Notes under the pieces: model-generated
What the model was told of the DNA's origin: nothing
Databases searched by the model: none
The model's input: only the letters and a program-made list of their open reading frames with translations
Position numbers and translations under genes: made by a program
Assembly (NCBI RefSeq): GCF_963678635.1
Contig: NC_087070.1
Coordinates: 30,853,704 to 30,917,703 of the forward strand
Direction: 5' to 3'
DNA length: 64,000 bases
Source: Symsagittifera roscoffensis
Lineage: Eukaryota > Xenacoelomorpha > Acoela > Convolutidae
In this document: positions 37,261 to 49,816 of the stretch, piece by piece
Position numbering within the stretch: position 1 is the stretch's first letter
How the letters are laid out: every line of letters begins with the position of its first letter

Positions 37261-37480
37261 CTGAAAAACAGTAAGAAATGTTTAGATATATTATTCTTTT
37301 TCTACCTCCTATTTTGCAAAATTGCATTAGCATTGTTTATTTCAGGGAAGTTTTTAGCAGTCATAACCGATTCATAAAAAAGCCAATAATTCAGTTTTTT
37401 AAAAACAATAAAAAATTTTAGGCTACACTTTTAATGAAAAGGGGAACTTTTATTTAAATGAGTTCTAAGTTTGAACTAAC

Positions 37481-37817
37481 AGTAAAGTCGGAAGCCGATT
37501 CTGTTTCCACACTTTGCCAGTTTCACTGTGAAACACCCACTGGACGGAACTACAGTCTCTGCGACGTCAAACTCCGTCCTCAAACTCACACTTCCTTGAT
37601 TCTCCTTTAATAATTGGTTAATGGCCTTCAAGGTCAAGTTGAGAGTGCTGACATCGTTCACGGATACGACCCGGTCGCCGGCGTGAACCAGTCCTGTCAG
37701 CTGTGCTGGTCCTTCTGGCTCGACATAGTCTATGACTGGATGGGTCCGCAGGGGTTCGCTCGGGTAGCTCTCGAAGCTGTAGAGCGAGAAGCCAAAGCCG
37801 CTGGGGTGATTCTGGGC
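37481..37817 (-). CDS. GRIP-like: GRIP-like scaffold, exon with PDZ4 and start of PDZ5
   Basis: Phase 0 acceptor (AG at 37819-37818); donor GTTAGT after phase 1 at 37481. Contains GFGFSLYSFESYPSEPLRTH, then VIDYVEPEGPAQLTGLVHAG and DRVVSVNDVSTLNLTLKAIN (PDZ4). The inter-domain join TEFDVAETVVPSSGCFTVKL is nearly identical to vertebrate GRIP (EFDVAESVIPSSGTFHVKL) and marks the family clearly. PDZ4 here lacks the classical loop spacing, consistent with its structural role in supporting PDZ5. Confidence 0.92.
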
Positions 37818-39009
37818 CTAGAAACATGCATTTTGGAAACTTCTAGTTAATTTTATTTTTTTTAAGATTATTTATCCACTAGGGAAAGGACCAACAGACG
37901 GGCTCAGCTGAGAAGCACGGAGAACATGGATACCGCTGTTGGGCCCCTGCCTGGTTAAGATCTACATGCATATTTTTTGTTTCTTTTTCTGGGTTGGGTA
38001 ATGTTGCCTCACCCTCAAGCAAGAGAACGGATCATGGTGGGCCTCGAACATCCGACATTCTCAGTCATAGTGCAAAAAAAAACTCATTTTGCGCCCAGGC
38101 TCCATTAATTGTCATCTGTGAAATAGATGTGTAATTTTATCATAAATGTTTTTATGTTCAAATTGTTTAAAAAACTTTTGGTTGCAAAACTTGCTTGCGG
38201 ACATTTTAATGTTTTTCTGAAAGCTCCGCCCCACATGTAATATTAAAAAACAAATGCGTTAACTCCCTCGTGTACCGCGTTAATTGTATCTATTAGTTTT
38301 TTGATATGTTAGTTCCCTTTCAAATCGTTTTGAATAGAAATCTGAAAACAATTCGGGCCTATGAATGTGGTCGAAACATTTTGTGCTTTTTGCACAGCAG
38401 CCTACTACTCTTTTTTCTTACATTTCAATTACGGATTCATTGGTTTAAGATTGTGATACGTCTTATCATAGTGCAAATATTGATGACTTATGCTCAAATT
38501 CAAAAATATTTCTCATATGGGACCCTTTTTTGTTTGTTCAGCCATTAGGGTTTCAGAACGTGAATTTAGGTAAATGAACAAAAAATGGTCAAATATAAGA
38601 AATAGTTTCAAATTTGAGCTTAAGCCATCAACTTGTATCATCTTGTAGTGATTTATTTTTACTCAAGTTATTTTTACTTTTGTTAAACGGGAACTTTGAA
38701 AACTCCTTGCAGATAGGTTAGAAGTAGAAACGGAGCTAAATTTTCCGACTTGTCCTATATAGTCATCCCAAAGCGTAATTAGAACCTCCTTTAGAAAACG
38801 ACTCCGAAAATCGAAAATCACAAAACTGTTGAACTCAAATGAAAAAAAAACTTATTGTTAGCTAATTCTTGAAAAAGCAACTCAATTCGACCTTATATAT
38901 GCCCAGGGTAACAACGGTCAAAGAAAGATTTCTTCGGTATCCTTCTTAGGTGAATCCGAATAGAAATTATATCACAAGTTTTTTTAATTAAAATTTGTAG
39001 TATACTCAC
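37818..39009. other. GRIP intron between linker exon and PDZ4 exon
   Basis: 1.19 kb. A GC-richer patch at about 37880-38060 (GGGCTCAGCTGAGAAGCACG; GGTGGGCCTCGAACATCCG) may be an old short element, perhaps a SINE, but no complete A/B box pair is present. The rest is AT-rich with nothing recognised. Confidence 0.45.
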
Positions 39010-39317
39010 ATTGATTTGTACAGTTGTACTTTCGCTTCTGCTGATCATGAAGGGCAAACTCAGAGAAGACATATTGGAGACAAGGGAACCAATACTACCC
39101 ACTGTACTATTAGCCCCGCCCACACAGCCTAGCCTGTTCCTCTGCCACTGAGGGGGAGGGGGCAGAGACCTGCTGCTGCTCGAGTACATACTTCGGGACA
39201 AGGCTGCCGTGTGCATGTCACGCCGCCGCTCGCTCACGTGACTGGGCGTTCCGGGAGGCCTACCATTACGGCCGGTGGATACTAACGAATTAGCTGTGCT
39301 CGAAGTTGACATGACAC
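39010..39317 (-). CDS. GRIP-like: GRIP-like scaffold, linker exon between PDZ3 and PDZ4
   Basis: Acceptor CAACAG ending at 39318, entry after one base of the split codon; donor GTGAGT at 39009, phase 0. Encodes a low-complexity, Ser/Arg-rich linker with LSRSMYSSSSRSLPPPPQWQ, NSTVGSIGSLVSNMSSLSLP and SRSESTTVQIN. It corresponds to the vertebrate linker containing LPRSLYSTS and [21 protein letters not shown]. Linker 2 is long and flexible in GRIP proteins. Confidence 0.82.
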
Positions 39318-41278
39318 CTGTTGTATAAAATAAAATAACCTAACTTGTTCTATAATCAAGGATGCAACGATCGAGTTCTGGAAATATATTTTGCCCGTTG
39401 AATGAAAAGAGTCTAATTATAAAGTAATCCACGTCAAAATTGAGGGATTAAATGTAACTTGTGCCATCAAGCTGAAGATCAAATTAAAAATCTGATAAGT
39501 TACCAATTGAAAGACTATACTTCATATCAGATTTTAGCTGGCGGCATTTTGGGGGGAAATTAAGAAAAGAATACTAGTTTTGTATGTCAATTATTAGTAA
39601 AAAAATTTTAGATTAAGATTTATATTAGTTTATAACATTGCAGATTAATGACACTTTAAGACAGAAGAATACGAAATTTGGGTTAATAAGCGGATGAAAA
39701 CATTTCACGATTGAGACTCAACAAAGGATAGTTCATTCACGTTTGATCATCAGCAATAGGTAAAGTAGTAGCTTTACTTCAGCTAACAGGCAGAAAGGTG
39801 AGGGGAAGCTTTACCTCGGGGACTTTTGCGACAGAGGCGAGGTTATAAACATGTAAAGCGGTGATATTAGTTAAGAGAAAATTTAGTGTCCGTTGTCGAG
39901 GGCAAATAAACGCGGGACTGGTACGGAGATAAACTGGGGGACATGGACATTTTTGCACGGCAGGAAACCGAAGAAGTGAAAGGATTGAAAAATGGACTGG
40001 AAAATAAATTGCATCTTATACACTTGGTTTGTTCAGTCCCCGATGACGACACAATTGGTGGTATGTTCAATCCCTACCTGTCGCAGCTACTAACCAGGAG
40101 CAGTTAGTATTCATAAGCATCAGTAATCAACTGAAAACCACTTATTATCTGCTCAATTTTCACCTAGTTGACTATTTATACTGCCCACAAGTAAATCAAA
40201 TCACAACCTTCGCTTTCCTACCAAATTCCAATTAAACGCCACGTAAATATTGTAAATCAATCAAAATTTAAGAACCAAACAAAAACTTAATGAAGAGCAT
40301 AGTTTGAATTGAACCAAAAATCAAAAAAACGAGTAATTACCGGAACAAAAAGTAAAATTATTGCAAATCCCCAAGGGGAAGACAAATATTTTAAATTAAC
40401 TGTCAAATACATTACGGTCACCATAGTTTTTTTTCTAGTTTTCTATAATTTTTTTCTATTTTTAGAAATAATATATCTCGTTTTTTTTTCGACTGGGTTT
40501 TTGCCTTGGATATTTTTTGTGTTGTATTTTGGCTTGATTTTGCTTTGTTTGTGATTTTAGCTAAATGGCAGGTATCAATTGTAGCTGCTAGTCTCGCAAT
40601 TGTAGATTGCACTCTAGGTCGCCCGATCTGAGAAAGGGAACTAACATAGCCCCAAGAGACAAGTTCCTGTCTAGATGGGAAAATTGTTCAACCTAGCAGA
40701 AATTCAAACAGGCGAGAAGTTCACTACCACCGGGATAGGAATTCTGATGGTCAGAAATATAATAATCAAAAGCGGAAAAGTTGGATAGAAAATCACAAAG
40801 TAGCCTACGTTTTTCAAACAAAATAACGTAAGCAACTCTTTTTTTATAAAATTTTATATAGATAATGATGATATTCATTAGCACAATTTCACGGCAACTT
40901 TTACGGATTTATTACAAAAAATCGAATCGACATATTGACAGGGCGGCTAATGAATGCTTTTCGCATGAAGAGGACTCTCGAGATTTTCCCATGGGGCGAA
41001 GAAATTCACTCGAAAAAATTCTTCAATTCCATTGATTAACTAGCAAGTAACAGAACAAAACAGACAAGGATCTCTTAACCGAAACTGGTTGTCTGGAAAC
41101 TTCATCAAAGCCGATTTGAAAAAAAAACTACTTATCAAAAAGAATCAAAACTAATCTTAAGATTGCAAACAGTTTTGATGATAGCGGTTTTTAATTCCTA
41201 TTTCAAATGGTGTGAAATTAAACGAATTTCTCTGCGGGTTAAAGTGGTGGCTATGATAATTTCTTTTAATTCAATTAA

Positions 41279-41458
41279 ATGGTTGGTGGAGATAATTTAC
41301 GAAAAGTGGCAGATCCGAATGATCTAATTCAGCAAGCTGAGGAAAAAAAGTTGGTTCTCACACCAATTCGTATTGGTGCATATGGACCTTTAGTCAGATG
41401 CTTTGGCCACTGTACCAACCAGTCTCAGATTTTACAGGAGATGAGTCAAGAGCGATAG
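41279..41458 (+). other. unrecognised 59-codon open frame
   Basis: ATG 41279 to TAG 41456-41458. It encodes MVGGDNLRKVADPNDLIQQA and 39 more residues, with a composition closer to coding sequence than the surrounding AT-rich intron (few Asn/Lys/Phe runs). I know no match. It may be a fragment of an old coding insertion, or chance. Confidence 0.15.
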
Positions 41459-41984
41459 TTATAACAACATTGAAAAAATAGTTCAAAGGCAGTTTTTTAT
41501 GTATTTGTACCTCATAAAAATGCTAAATAATAAAAATTCTGAATTGTTTAATAAATACCCTGTAATTGCAATGTTGTAGACTGGCTAGTATCGTTCCTAA
41601 ACGCATTCGGTTCACTAAACAGGGTCCTGCTTCTGTTCCCAATGGGAACACTTTTTACTTTGTTCTCAGTAAACCCGCCAACTAATGTAATAAAACACCT
41701 GTTTGTGATCTCAATTATGCCATGACGCTTTTTGACTGGCAACAAAGAAACTAGTTGAGAGCATAAGACACTGCTTGTATAACAAGGCAAAACCTAGAAT
41801 GTTCCAACTGCAAATTAATGCCAATTGAAATATTTTTTTAAATTAACAAATTGACGAAATAGTCCAAAAAACAATTTCTAATTTCAATTTACTCCTCACA
41901 TGCTAAAATTAAATACAAAGGGACGTGTTTAGCGCCTGTTTTTATACTAAGAACAAGTAAGATCGCGTGTTCTAAGATTGCATA

Positions 41985-42068
41985 ATATCGCTGGTTAGTT
42001 AGCCCAAATTGAGCAAATTATCAACATTCAAACCCCTTTAACTCTGCGAAAAGCAATCACAGGTGAAA
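41985..42068 (+). repeat. dispersed repeat family 1, diverged partial copy
   Basis: Shares CCCAAATTGA-CAAA, AAACCCC-TAACT and CGAAAA-CAATCACAGGTG with the copies at 46492 and 58727, in the same order. Confidence 0.5.
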
Positions 42069-44044
42069 ATTTTTTAAAATTTAAACTCCGATATATAATT
42101 TTTATATAATTAAAAGTTTATGTATAAATTTTTCGGTCAGAATTATTTCGTTTTAAAATCGAAAAAAACTGAATAAAATAAACGAAGACATAGAGCAAAA
42201 GTCCGTTTTCAAATAATTGAGTTTTTATCAAAATAAAAAACTGGAACTCAAAGGGAAAGCTAAATAAAATACGTGGAACTACTTCGTAAACAGCGCATGA
42301 TTCTGAATAATACCAATTGAACCAGTTTTACTAAACTTAAGTTAAACCAGTTATTCAATATGGCGTACTGTTTGACTTCGAAATCAAACCCTGATCAATT
42401 GATTTTTACCTCAACAGATCAACTAGAGTCATAAACTTCAAAAAAAGTTTGAATGAAAAAATGAAAATATATCAGATAAAAGAGCTTCGATTATACGAAC
42501 TCTTAAATTCTATATAAAATTTTTCGAGTTGAAAGTGAATCTGTCTGTGACTTTAAACAAAATGATCACATCCTATAAACTGTTTAAACTGCATCACTGT
42601 TTTATAAATGTACAGAAATAAGTGATAAACTCTAATAAACACCGTAAGTTCTCAGTTGTTACCAGAAAAAAAATTCTTCAACTGACTCAAATTTTTTTTC
42701 GATTTTTTTAAAATGATTTGAAAAATGACACCAAATGAAAAAAAAAACGTTTTCTGTACGTTTCTAGAAAGTGCAATAAAAGGGAAAAATGAGGTAACAA
42801 AATTAAAATTTTAATCTTTCCTCATAGTAGCGTTTTTCTCATAGTGTTTACATTCTTATCAAAGTTTTCAAATTTCTAAGTTTTTAAAATTGAGTACCGA
42901 TTAACGTTAACCAAAACTGGAAATAATTCACTATTATTATTTTAAAAATGTCCAAGTATAAATTTTCCGCTTTCTGCAAAATTTGGATTGAAAATGTGGG
43001 CTTTTTCAGTTGAAAAAACTTACAAAAAACCGTACAAATAAAAAGCTACTCAACAGATAGAGTCACTGTTAGCCAAAGAGCCCGAGTAACAAGCTTCCAA
43101 AAATATTTATTTAATTCCAAACTTCTCTTCGTCAATTGCTTTCCTCCGCTTATGCCATAGTAAAAGCCTGGACTTCCTAAGAGGTTTTATAAATAGAAAA
43201 GAGCACCAAGCTGATAAACTATCATTCCCTTTTTCCTGATAAATTTATAGTCGGGCACAAAAATTCTCTGCAAAATTGAATTGAAACATTCTTTTTCACC
43301 CTAAAGCAAATCCTTCTTACATCGAGTGGCTCGTTTAACCTTCAACAATCCAGACTTACCGAGACAAAGGTGGCTTACATTAAGCATTTCAAAGTGCTCA
43401 GTAAATTAAAGTATTAAAACAGTCTGGCAAATTTGAACGAAAATCTAACCAAATATGAAGGAAAATAAAAATGTTTATATCTCTTTAATGAACACAAAGC
43501 AAAAATGTTATTGCTGAACAAGTATTGAAAGGCAGGTGCCCGGATTGATCTAACAAAGAAATCAGCGCGGTAAAGGTGCAAAAACAGCTACCACCATTTA
43601 CGAGTTAGCAGTTTTCCATACCAACTATACCAAACTACACCGAAATCAGCAATCAATTGTCACAGAAAATTTACTAGTTTTTTGACATGAATTGCGACGA
43701 GTTATTGCTGATTTTTGACTTTGAAAATTACCCAAGAAACTGACGACATTCGATCACCCGACATACAGCAGGACACCCACATCTTTTACCTCAGCAACAG
43801 TAGTCATTAGTCCACGGGCATTCCAAACTTTTATAAGGTTTTAAACTGAATCTCTCATTTGATTGATACAAGAAAAAGTTTGTTTTGATGAAAACTCAAA
43901 AAATTTGGTCCTTATTTTCTACTGAATCATCAAGGAAAACAATGCAATCAAGGAAAGCAATGCAACAACTGCGAAAAAAACTCAAGGGAAGTGTAAATGA
44001 AACAAAAAAATTTACATTAGACTTTGACCAGTTTTTTTGAAAAC

Positions 44045-44110
44045 TTTTTTTGAAGTTCAGCCTCCTTCCCCCGCCACCGACCTCGAAAAAATCCTAGATC
44101 CGCCTCTGAC
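44045..44110. repeat. hAT-type MITE end remnant
   Basis: Ends in CGAAAAAATCCTAGATCCGC + CTCTG, which matches the right end of the MITE at 55256-55544 (GAAAAAATCCTGGATCCGCCCCTG). The left part is not clearly preserved. Confidence 0.55.
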
Positions 44111-44744
44111 TGCAACAATTGCTGTTGATTGAGGCGTAACTTTGACTTCGTATAAATGCAAGGCTCCCATTCCCATTTAAAAACTCTTGTCTTGTAAGTT
44201 ATTAATCCGGCGAATCACGCTAAATTAGCTGCCCAAGACAGCGAATAACATTGAATGTAGTAAGTTATTAAAACCAATTTAGTAATTACATGGAGTCGAA
44301 AAAAAACGTTAGAGTTAGCGAAGAGTTAAAAAAACGCTCATTGACAAGAAAAACAGGGCTAACGTTTTACGTTTTTCGGATTGATTTTTGGTACAAATTA
44401 AGGGCTCAAACTGACTTCATTAACGAATCTCAAGAACGAAGGAAAAGTCTACAAAGCAAGAAAATTGGGTCTTTAATTTTTTGAACAAAAATCCTTTAAT
44501 ACCGAGGCAGGATAATCTGTGCTATTTGCAGAACAATATGCTACTTTTGTTTTAAAATTTTTTGTTCAAATCTTGATTTTAAATTTACAGGACTTTTCGC
44601 CGTAAATCAGAGCAGCCTAGTTCATAAAGAAATATTGCTAACAGATAGTAGGAAAAATGACTTGAAAAACGTCAGAAGGAAAAGTTCCTTGTTCTGAAAA
44701 AAATTTCAATTTTCAAATAACCAAAGAATATATTAACCCTTAAA

Positions 44745-44945
44745 AATTTTCAAATTTCAAAGAAAAAATTACTGTTGCAATTTTGATATAAGTAACCAGT
44801 TTTGAGAAAAGTGGATTAAAAAGTAGTTTTTTTACTCCGCTGGAAAAAAAAGTTATAAATCTAAAAATCAACTTTCGAAACTAGAATTCGTTCACAAACT
44901 TTGTAAGTTTTACTTTTTTGATGTTCGATAGTGGATATTGTCTTC
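44745..44945 (+). repeat. dispersed repeat family 2, copy 1
   Basis: Shares with the copies at 45878 and 48856 the ordered blocks AAATTTCAAAGAAAAAA, GTAACC-(A)-TTTTGAGAAAA-TGGAT, CCGCTGGAAA and TTCGAAACTAGA. No open frame. Confidence 0.6.
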
Positions 44946-45877
44946 TTTCAATCAAAGTAATATACTGAAATTAAAACAATCAAAAGTCAAACCGCGAAAA
45001 ACCAAAATTGAGCATGAACAAATGTGGACTTTTTGAAACCCACATTAAACATTTATAAATTACACATGATTTTTTATAGTTGTGCTACTTTATAATGTAA
45101 TACTTCACCAAAATAATTTGGAAAACGATAAACGGAGGCGTAGCCATTAGCCAGTGTACCTAATAGCATGCGAGCTCTGAAACGAAAAAAAAACTAGCTC
45201 GTATTTTCAAAGTCTTTCGAAAACCTCTTGATTTGTAAAAAGAGTTGAATTTTCACGTTCACCTTATTAATAATTCTGTCAAGTGCACACTGTTCAAAAT
45301 TGCTAGTTTAGTTAAACAAAATAGCGAATCTTGGGTGAATGACAAGGAGATTCGTCTGATCTAGACAGTGAAATTAATAGTGAGCTAAGCAAACGAAATG
45401 AAAGCATTTTGGCGGTAAATGATTAGTTATAAAGCAACTTGTTTGCCCTTAGATCGAACGAAAATAAGGTTAAGTGCTGTAACAAATTCTAATATCTTTC
45501 AGCTAAAAATTTTCCTCTAATTGCGTGACTTGCTTGATCTTTTCTTTACTTTACTATATCTCATAGTTGTCTTTTAAGTTTCTTGTCTGGTTCAGACCCA
45601 TCTCCTCGTCATTCACCGGTCTTCAAACTACCCTCTTCGGTGGAATTTCTCATAGACGAAGGAGCAAATGAGCTAAAATATAATTACTGACCAAGCGAAT
45701 TGGAACAGTTTTTTTCCAAGGTTTTTTTTATTGAAAAAAACGAAAATTACTTTATTTAACTCCATTTAATTGAACGTCAATTGATTCGTTTTAAACATAG
45801 CCAATCGAAGATTCGAGAAGAGTATTGAACACAAGTAAACTTAAAAAAACACCGACTTTCTTGAAAAAGTCAACTTT

Positions 45878-46095
45878 CAAATTTCAAAGAAAAAATAGAT
45901 GCCTTTTAGGCTTTTTGAATTTCTAGAAAAATTTATGACTGGCGCTTTTTGATAACAGTAACCCATTTTGAGAAAACTGGATCAATAGGTAAAAATTTTT
46001 TTCCGCTGGGAAATCTTAAAAAAAAAAACTCCACTGTGAAACTAGAAACCGTTCACGTTTTTTCGCGCCATTTCCACGTTCATATTTGATAGCTT
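45878..46095 (+). repeat. dispersed repeat family 2, copy 2
   Basis: Best preserved against 48856-49052: AAAAAATAGATGCC, TTTTTGAATTTC, GATAA-A-TAACCCAT, TTGAGAAAACTGGATCAA and CGCTGG-AAATCT occur in the same order and spacing. Confidence 0.65.
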
Positions 46096-46491
46096 AAATA
46101 ATCATTTGAAGCGATTCATAGAGGTGAATATATTGCTTTCAAGCGGGGGCTAGGAAATTAGACGACAAGCAGATTACAAGATTTTAATTAAACGGAAATA
46201 GGTCGATACAGTTTTAAGTAAAAAAAATATAACATTTTTACCTAATTTGCAATAGTACAAAAAGGGAATTAAACCTCAGAAAAATCTTAATTGTTATTAA
46301 AATTTGATTTTTAAGTTTTAAACTCAAAAAGTATAATAAATTTTTGAAATGTATAAACTGTCTGTACAACTGTGTTAAGTAGAAATGTGATAAGGTAAAA
46401 TAATTTTTTCTAAAATTGAGACTTTTTTTGCCAAAAACAGCCACCCACAAGCAATGTTAAGCCCTAGTAACAAATTAGTTATGTGAAATAA

Positions 46492-46645
46492 ACTTCCTTC
46501 AGCCAACTTCGAACGATTTCTAATACGGATTAAATTTCCGCTTACGGGTTAATAGCGCGAAACATATCGCTTTAATTGTCCCAAATTGACCAAAATGGCA
46601 ATACTTAAACCCCCATAACTTTATGAAAAACGATCACAGGTGAAT
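46492..46645 (+). repeat. dispersed repeat family 1, copy
   Basis: About 80% identical by eye to 58727-58880: AACGATTT-TAA-ACGGATTAA, CCGCTTACG-GTTAATAGCGCG, ATTGTCCCAAATTGACCAAA, ATGGCAAT and GATCACAGGTG. A family of short interspersed or MITE-like elements; ends not defined. Confidence 0.7.
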
Positions 46646-48855
46646 TATCTATACATGTTTAAACTCAAGCAACAAAAAATAATATTTTGAAAACTTGAAA
46701 ATTGGAAGAATAATAGTCTGTACACAACTTTCACACACGATAACTGCTCAATTTCTTCTAAATTCTCATATTTGTATTATTCATCTAAATTCTGTTTTAT
46801 TAGCATCTTCTACCCGGGTTGATCTCCAGAAACCGAAAATGCTTTTCATACAATTTCGAAAAATAGTTGAAAAAGATCTAAGCTAATTTCTGCGGCTGTT
46901 TGATTCTAATAAAACAGTCTGGTGATGAAAAAATTGAGGTTTTTTTGAAAAAAATACTTATCATTCAATTCTCATATATGGAAATTGTATGACTAGCATT
47001 TTTGTGACGGCGACACAAAAGTGAAGTGAAGCCCAGTAATTTTGAAATAGCCCCAATTTTTTTTGGCTTTCTTAACCGCAAATAGAATTTTGTACACAAG
47101 CACATTTACTAAAATTTTTTTGCATGCAAAATTTAACTGGATACACTAATGTTGGTTTTTTTGGACTTTTTGCTTGATTTTTTGCAAAAGCGCTGAAATT
47201 TCGTATTTTTTTATTAGTATGACATGTTTATGTATATCTCGATCAATGTCTGATAATTTTAAAAATCAAATTTTAAAAATAATCATCGTTGAAAAATTTT
47301 GCCAAAAATCACAAGTTTGTTACTTTCGTTATATCATTTGTGAAAGACAGGTCTATGACAATTCTGGTCGTTTTCATTGTATTGTAAATGCAAGACCGTC
47401 CAACTTTTAGTGCTTTGAGTAAACCAAGGTCTTTGTCAGTTGCGTTCGGTTACGAACACAACCCAAAATTTTTTAGAAATTAAATAAGAAAAAAATCAAC
47501 TTTTTGGTTTATGGAAAAATACTTGTTTTTCAACTCTCATATGGAAAAATGCTTATCATAGAGATTTCATAGAATTTTCTGTACGTACGGAATTATATGG
47601 AACTGTAAGACAAGAAGTTTTTCTTTTTTGGAAAATTTATAAGAAGCTTTGGTCAACCCAGGTAATTTGCTTGCCGTCTAATTTCCTAGGCCCATAATAG
47701 GCCTTTCAAGTCTAAGAAAAAGAAAAGCTGCGTTTATGTGCGGATGTTGGGGAAAATCATGAGAAAAAGTGCAACAAAAATGCTGAATATGATAACTACA
47801 CCCATGAATGTAAGTTTTGACCACCCTATTTATGGGTTAATTTTAACAACAACAAAAAGAAGTTCAATGAAACTTTTACTCTGAAGTATGTTTTAAGCTT
47901 TTCGAAATACGGTAGTCAATTTTAAATTGAATAGAAAACAATCACTGGAGATAAAAAGACTCGGTTTGTCATAACGCATCTAAATGACTGTTCTGGAGCA
48001 AAAAAAAATAAAACATGAGGCTTCTTGCCGATTTCATACATTTTACACCATTTTCCAAAAGTTATGTTTATAAAGTGAAAGTAATTTGAGGCTTGAAGGA
48101 ATCCAAAGAGTTTCATTGGCCATTTTGTGTTTCTTATGAACGAGTCAATCTTATAAATGATACTGGGTGTTTGACACGGACAGGGTGTGACACGTGAAAA
48201 CCAACTTTCTCTTCCGAAGTTGGAGCCGAGATCAACTGTATAAGCGCCCATAACTTGTTGAAAGTGTAAATCATCTGATGGGTTGTTCACACGACTGCAT
48301 CTATCTGCTGGCATTTGAGGCATGCTTGCAGGGTCAGTCGAGTACAGACGACTGCTGACCCATTTCGAATGCGCTGCTTTTACGACAAATCAGAGCTTTA
48401 CAATTACTATTACTATTTGAACTGGTTAGCGACTGGCTGAAACAAGAAATGCAATTCTTTCCGATACATCCTTGTTCTTTTTTTTGAATGACCCAACATG
48501 AGACTTTCATGAAAATTTTGTTGTCGAAAAGTCAAGGTTGTATAGTTGCAAGGGCAATATGGTTGCTGTTATAACCAGCCTGCTGTTAATATCATTCGAA
48601 TTACGATTTGAAAGGCCTTGATGTGATGTATCACTCAACCCGTACTGCTAATTGTTTGTGGTATCTAATTTTGTGAGGGTAAAATAATAAAAAAATTGAA
48701 ACTCGTGGTTTCAGTGGTCTGAACAAATAGAGCTGCAGAGGTCACGAAACCATAAAAGCAACCAGAACTATTTTTCTATTTTTCAGTATTGAACAAAACT
48801 CTTTTAAGAGAGCCAAGGGAAGATTGGAAAAGAGTAATGAACGCAAGTCACCATA

Positions 48856-49052
48856 CAGCACTGACTTTCAAAGAAAAAAATAGATGCCCTTTAAGCTCTT
48901 TGAATTTCAGAACGATTTTGGACTGGCACTTTTTTGATAATATTAACCCATCTTGAGAAAACTGGATCAACAGGTAAATTTTTTATTCCGCTGGAAATCT
49001 AAAAATTTTATTCCACTTTCGAAACTAGATATCGTCATTTCCAAGTTCGTAT
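48856..49052 (+). repeat. dispersed repeat family 2, copy 3
   Basis: See 45878-46095. AAAAAATAGATGCCCTTTAA, GAGAAAACTGGATCAACAGG and CTTTCGAAACTAGA identify it. Confidence 0.65.
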
Positions 49053-49321
49053 TTCGAGAGTGCTTTTTACATCATCAGCAGATAAATTTCAATTGAACTC
49101 AAAAAGTGCATATATATCTAAAAGCAATCATAAATGCATCAATATGTATGGCTACACATCTGTGATTTTTGAGACTTTTATGCACATTAAGAGACGTTTT
49201 CCTGACAAAAAAAACGGAAAAAATCGGGAAGACCCATTTAAAAGTCTTCACTACGTTCATTACTCTTAATCAAATAACGAGTTGAAAAATTAAGTTAGAA
49301 AAATGAAACTTCTGTTCTTTT

Positions 49322-49816
49322 GTTCTAACTATCGAGTAAAAAAATCAGAACATATATTAAGTATTGATTATAGCAAACATACAAACTTTGCTACACTTAC
49401 AAAAGCATAACGACAACTTACAAAAGCATAACGATTTTATGGTTCCTATATGTTATAAGCAAAAACAGATGCTAGTAACAAAAGTCGAGTACTATCGAGG
49501 TTGAAGCATAAATCATGAAAACACCTTTCAACCCTGATTTAGAGCGCTGTATCAGGAAATAATTTTTTTGTCGCGGTAGAAAAAGTAAATGATGTGGAAG
49601 TTCTGTAAATGAAACTTAATTGATTGATTGTCCATGTGATCTGTGACTAGCATTTGATTTACTTAATATTAAAGGAAAACCAACGAAACAACTTAAAACA
49701 TTTTATAAAGATTCAAATTCAAATTGAAGGCCTCTTTCAATCTCAAAAATCTGAAAAAGTAATGCTATAATCAATGCTTAATATCAGTTCTGATTTTTTT
49801 ATTCGATAGTCAGAAC
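49322..49816. repeat. foldback element with 53-bp inverted arms
   Basis: The arm 49322-49374 (GTTCTAACTATCGAGTAAAA ... TATAGCA) is matched by the reverse complement of 49763-49816 with about 90% identity. The 390 bases between hold no gene. A MITE or foldback element; no clear target duplication was seen. Confidence 0.7.

Noticed and set aside
47922..48323. 133-codon open frame on the minus strand in the large GRIP intron
   Set aside because: No domain, odd composition for a gene and no splice context; treated as chance.
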